A DNA stretch of 7,034 bases from JBGPIK01 sp041484845 (GTDB lineage Bacteria; Desulfobacterota; Binatia; UBA9968), in contig JBGPIK010000364.1 of assembly GCA_041484845.1 (NCBI GenBank), forward strand, positions 1-7,034, read 5' to 3'. The position numbers were made by a program, and so were the translations under genes. The notes beneath the pieces are model-generated. The model was given only the letters and a program-made list of their open reading frames with translations, did not search any database and was not told the origin of the DNA. This document shows positions 5,739-7,034 of this stretch, one piece after another (the stretch's first letter is position 1; each line of letters begins with the position of its first letter).

Positions 5739-6080
5739 TCACCTCACGAGCTTTAGCTCGCCGGTTAATTCGTCCAGCTCTTTTTCAGATGCCGGCCCAA
5801 GCCCTAGACAGGTGATGGTCCCCGCAGGCACTACGGTTCGGCCTGCGTCGCTGACGAGGTAAGCCGGAATACCGCGTTTCTTGGCTGCCTCCTCGAATTG
5901 CATAATCTCGTCGGCCGTTTCGCTTTTCAGAACCACTTTGGGCATCCCCTGCGCCAGCCAGAGGCGCTGCGCTTCGTCGCATGCTTCAAGAAAAGCGGCT
6001 ACCGCTGCGTGCGCTACCTGAGCTGCCAGTTTCCCTCTGGGCAGTTTGAGCGATTCATTGACGATAATGATTTGCTTCAC
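5739..6080 (-). CDS. pth2: Peptidyl-tRNA hydrolase, PTH2 (archaeal/eukaryotic) type
   Basis: 113 aa, the usual length for the PTH2 core. PTH2 enzymes cleave the ester between a stalled peptide and tRNA to recycle tRNA (EC 3.1.1.29) and are unrelated to bacterial Pth. Seen here are the N-terminal strand MKQIIIV, PRGKLAAQVAHA (14-25), KVVLKSETADEI (48-59), SDAGRTVVPAGTITCLGLGP (77-96) and an acidic-basic tail ending ELKLVR. The D-A-G-R-T and G-T-x-T-x-L-x-x-G-P motifs are retained, but the residue after RT is Val where many members have Gln. The start is a GTG at 6080 with no good Shine-Dalgarno. It begins 33 nt after the stop of the upstream binding-protein gene on the same strand, so co-transcription is plausible. 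A standard bacterial pth probably exists elsewhere; this is inferred, not seen. Confidence 0.88.
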   Translation of the reverse strand: MKQIIIVNESLKLPRGKLAAQVAHAAVAAFLEACDEAQRLWLAQGMPKVVLKSETADEIMQFEEAAKKRGIPAYLVSDAGRTVVPAGTITCLGLGPASEKELDELTGELKLVR

Positions 6081-6113
6081 ATTATTTTTTGGCTCTTTAT
6101 ACCGTGGCCAGTC

Positions 6114-7034
6114 CTAATGTCTCAGTTTATCGATGAACCCACTCTTCCTGATCTCGTCGAGAATGCTTGGTTCAAGAACTTTTAGCGTTTCCGGCGTCTG
6201 CCCCTTCGCCTTTGGGTTGGTTGTAGCCAATTGGGCAATGACGAATTCAACCCCTTTACGGTCGGGCATGCTCAGCAGTCCCTCGGAATGTTTCCCCAAG
6301 AAATAATCGTAACCGATGCCGTAGACTTCGTCGTCCGCGCGGATATATTTTTTCATTGTCTGTACCGTTAACGCTTTGTCTTTCTTGGCGATAAACAGGC
6401 CCTCGATGATCGCTTTGACGAAATTCACCGCCTTGTCGCGATTGGCTTCGAGGTAGCTCCGTTTGATCATGAGCGTGCTTTGCGGATACGACATGCCCGC
6501 TTCGGCCATGTCCAAAAGCAGGTTTAAACGGTATTTTTTTATCGCCATGCTTGCGTACGGTTCGGTGAATAGCGACGCTTCCGTGGCGCCGTTAGCCAAG
6601 GCCGTGATGCGGTTCGAACTATTGCCTAATTGAAGGACCGTCACTTGCTTCGGGTCGATAGCGAATTTTTCCAAACTTGCTTGAACTGCAAAATCGGTTG
6701 CGGAGCCGAACTGGCTGATGGAAATCTTTTTGCCGCGCAGCTGCTGGAAAGTTTTTATTTCCGGGCGCGCAACCACCTTAAAGGCATACAAATTAAATCC
6801 GCCGGTGATCATGGAGATATCCGCGCCCTGCAAGTTGGCCGTAATCGCCAGGGCGCCGGTAGAAAACAGAAATTGGCTTTCGTTCGACAGCAGCATTTGC
6901 ACGCCGAGGGTACCGCTATTGAGCGCCACATACTCGACCTCCAGGCCATATTTTCTAAACAGTCCCTCGCGCTGGGCTACCCAAATCACGGAATGCATCG
7001 GGGTCACCCCACCGCCGCCGACCCGGATCCTTTC
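6114..7034 (-). CDS. NMT1/SsuA-like ABC transporter substrate-binding protein (NitT/TauT type), 5' end beyond window
   Basis: The frame is open to the right edge, giving at least 306 residues. A GTG at 7007 could be a start, but coding sequence clearly continues before it (ERIRVGGGG then VTPMHSVIWVAQREGLFRKYG), matching the first strand and helix of mature family members. The signal peptide therefore lies outside the window. The two-lobe pattern is present: GLFRKYGLEVEYVALNSG, FLFSTGALA, RGKKISISQFGSATDFAVQ, NRITALANGATEASLF and a C-terminal SGFIDKLRH. Family members bind taurine, alkanesulfonates, nitrate, thiamine precursors or aromatic acids for an ABC importer. No permease or ATPase is in view, so the ligand is unknown. 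pth2 follows after 33 nt. The frame is uninterrupted. Confidence 0.92.
   Translation of the reverse strand, partial: ERIRVGGGGVTPMHSVIWVAQREGLFRKYGLEVEYVALNSGTLGVQMLLSNESQFLFSTGALAITANLQGADISMITGGFNLYAFKVVARPEIKTFQQLRGKKISISQFGSATDFAVQASLEKFAIDPKQVTVLQLGNSSNRITALANGATEASLFTEPYASMAIKKYRLNLLLDMAEAGMSYPQSTLMIKRSYLEANRDKAVNFVKAIIEGLFIAKKDKALTVQTMKKYIRADDEVYGIGYDYFLGKHSEGLLSMPDRKGVEFVIAQLATTNPKAKGQTPETLKVLEPSILDEIRKSGFIDKLRH

Noticed and set aside
5747..5760. CGAGCT-tt-AGCTCG palindrome at the 3' end of pth2
   Set aside because: It lies within the last codons of pth2 and is short with a tight loop. No T-run follows on the minus strand, so it is probably incidental.
6114..7007. Start of the NMT1-like protein at GTG 7007
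   Set aside because: The frame stays open to the edge, and the residues before the GTG fit the first strand of the mature protein. The true start lies beyond the window.
1..7034. CRISPR array, tRNA or rRNA genes
   Set aside because: No regularly spaced short repeats, cloverleaf-like sequence or ribosomal RNA motif was seen on either strand.

Overview
The window comes from a bacterial chromosome, most likely an uncultured environmental (soil or groundwater type) lineage. This is inferred from content only. It carries two unrelated solute-binding proteins with no permease beside them, an archaeal/eukaryotic-type peptidyl-tRNA hydrolase, a bacterial glycogen synthase, a type II toxin-antitoxin pair and several decayed REP-like repeats. 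That mix is common in metagenomic genomes of Methylomirabilota/Rokubacteria, Binatota, Tectomicrobia or former Deltaproteobacteria. The sequence does not allow a choice among them.

Layout. 1-429 (minus): 5' part of a cyclic-nucleotide-binding-domain protein, cut by the window edge. 430-659: short intergenic region holding copy 1 of a ~64-bp repeat. 660-2195 (minus): family 5 (peptide/nickel type) extracytoplasmic solute-binding protein with a Tat-like signal. 2196-2679: intergenic DNA with the debris of a REP-associated tyrosine transposase (RAYT) and REP-like fragments. 2680-4365 (minus): glycogen synthase (GT5), long, and with the usual N-terminal KxGGL lysine replaced. 4366-4673: intergenic, with repeat copy 2, a perfect 17-bp inverted repeat and the promoter/operator of the next operon. 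4674-5242 (plus): Phd/YefM-like antitoxin and RelE/ParE-like toxin, overlapping by 13 nt. 5343-5576 (plus): C-terminal fragment of a NitT/TauT (NMT1/SsuA-like) solute-binding protein. 5603-5711: a second REP-like element. 5739-6080 (minus): Pth2. 6114-7034 (minus): a larger NMT1/SsuA-like solute-binding protein, open at the right edge.

How the parts relate. There is no single pathway. The clearest unit is the toxin-antitoxin operon, with a palindrome over its likely -10 region almost touching the antitoxin start codon. The NMT1-like binding protein and pth2 are close (33 nt) on the same strand and may be co-transcribed. The rest of the interest is genome dynamics. Two direct copies of a ~64-bp repeat bracket the binding-protein/glgA block. 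Two same-orientation REP-like palindromes bracket the toxin-antitoxin pair and the binding-protein fragment. A RAYT remnant lies in between. I see no convincing evidence of a wholly new multi-gene system. The strongest candidates for a second look are the REP-like family, in which two base pairs covary between copies, and the altered GlgA.
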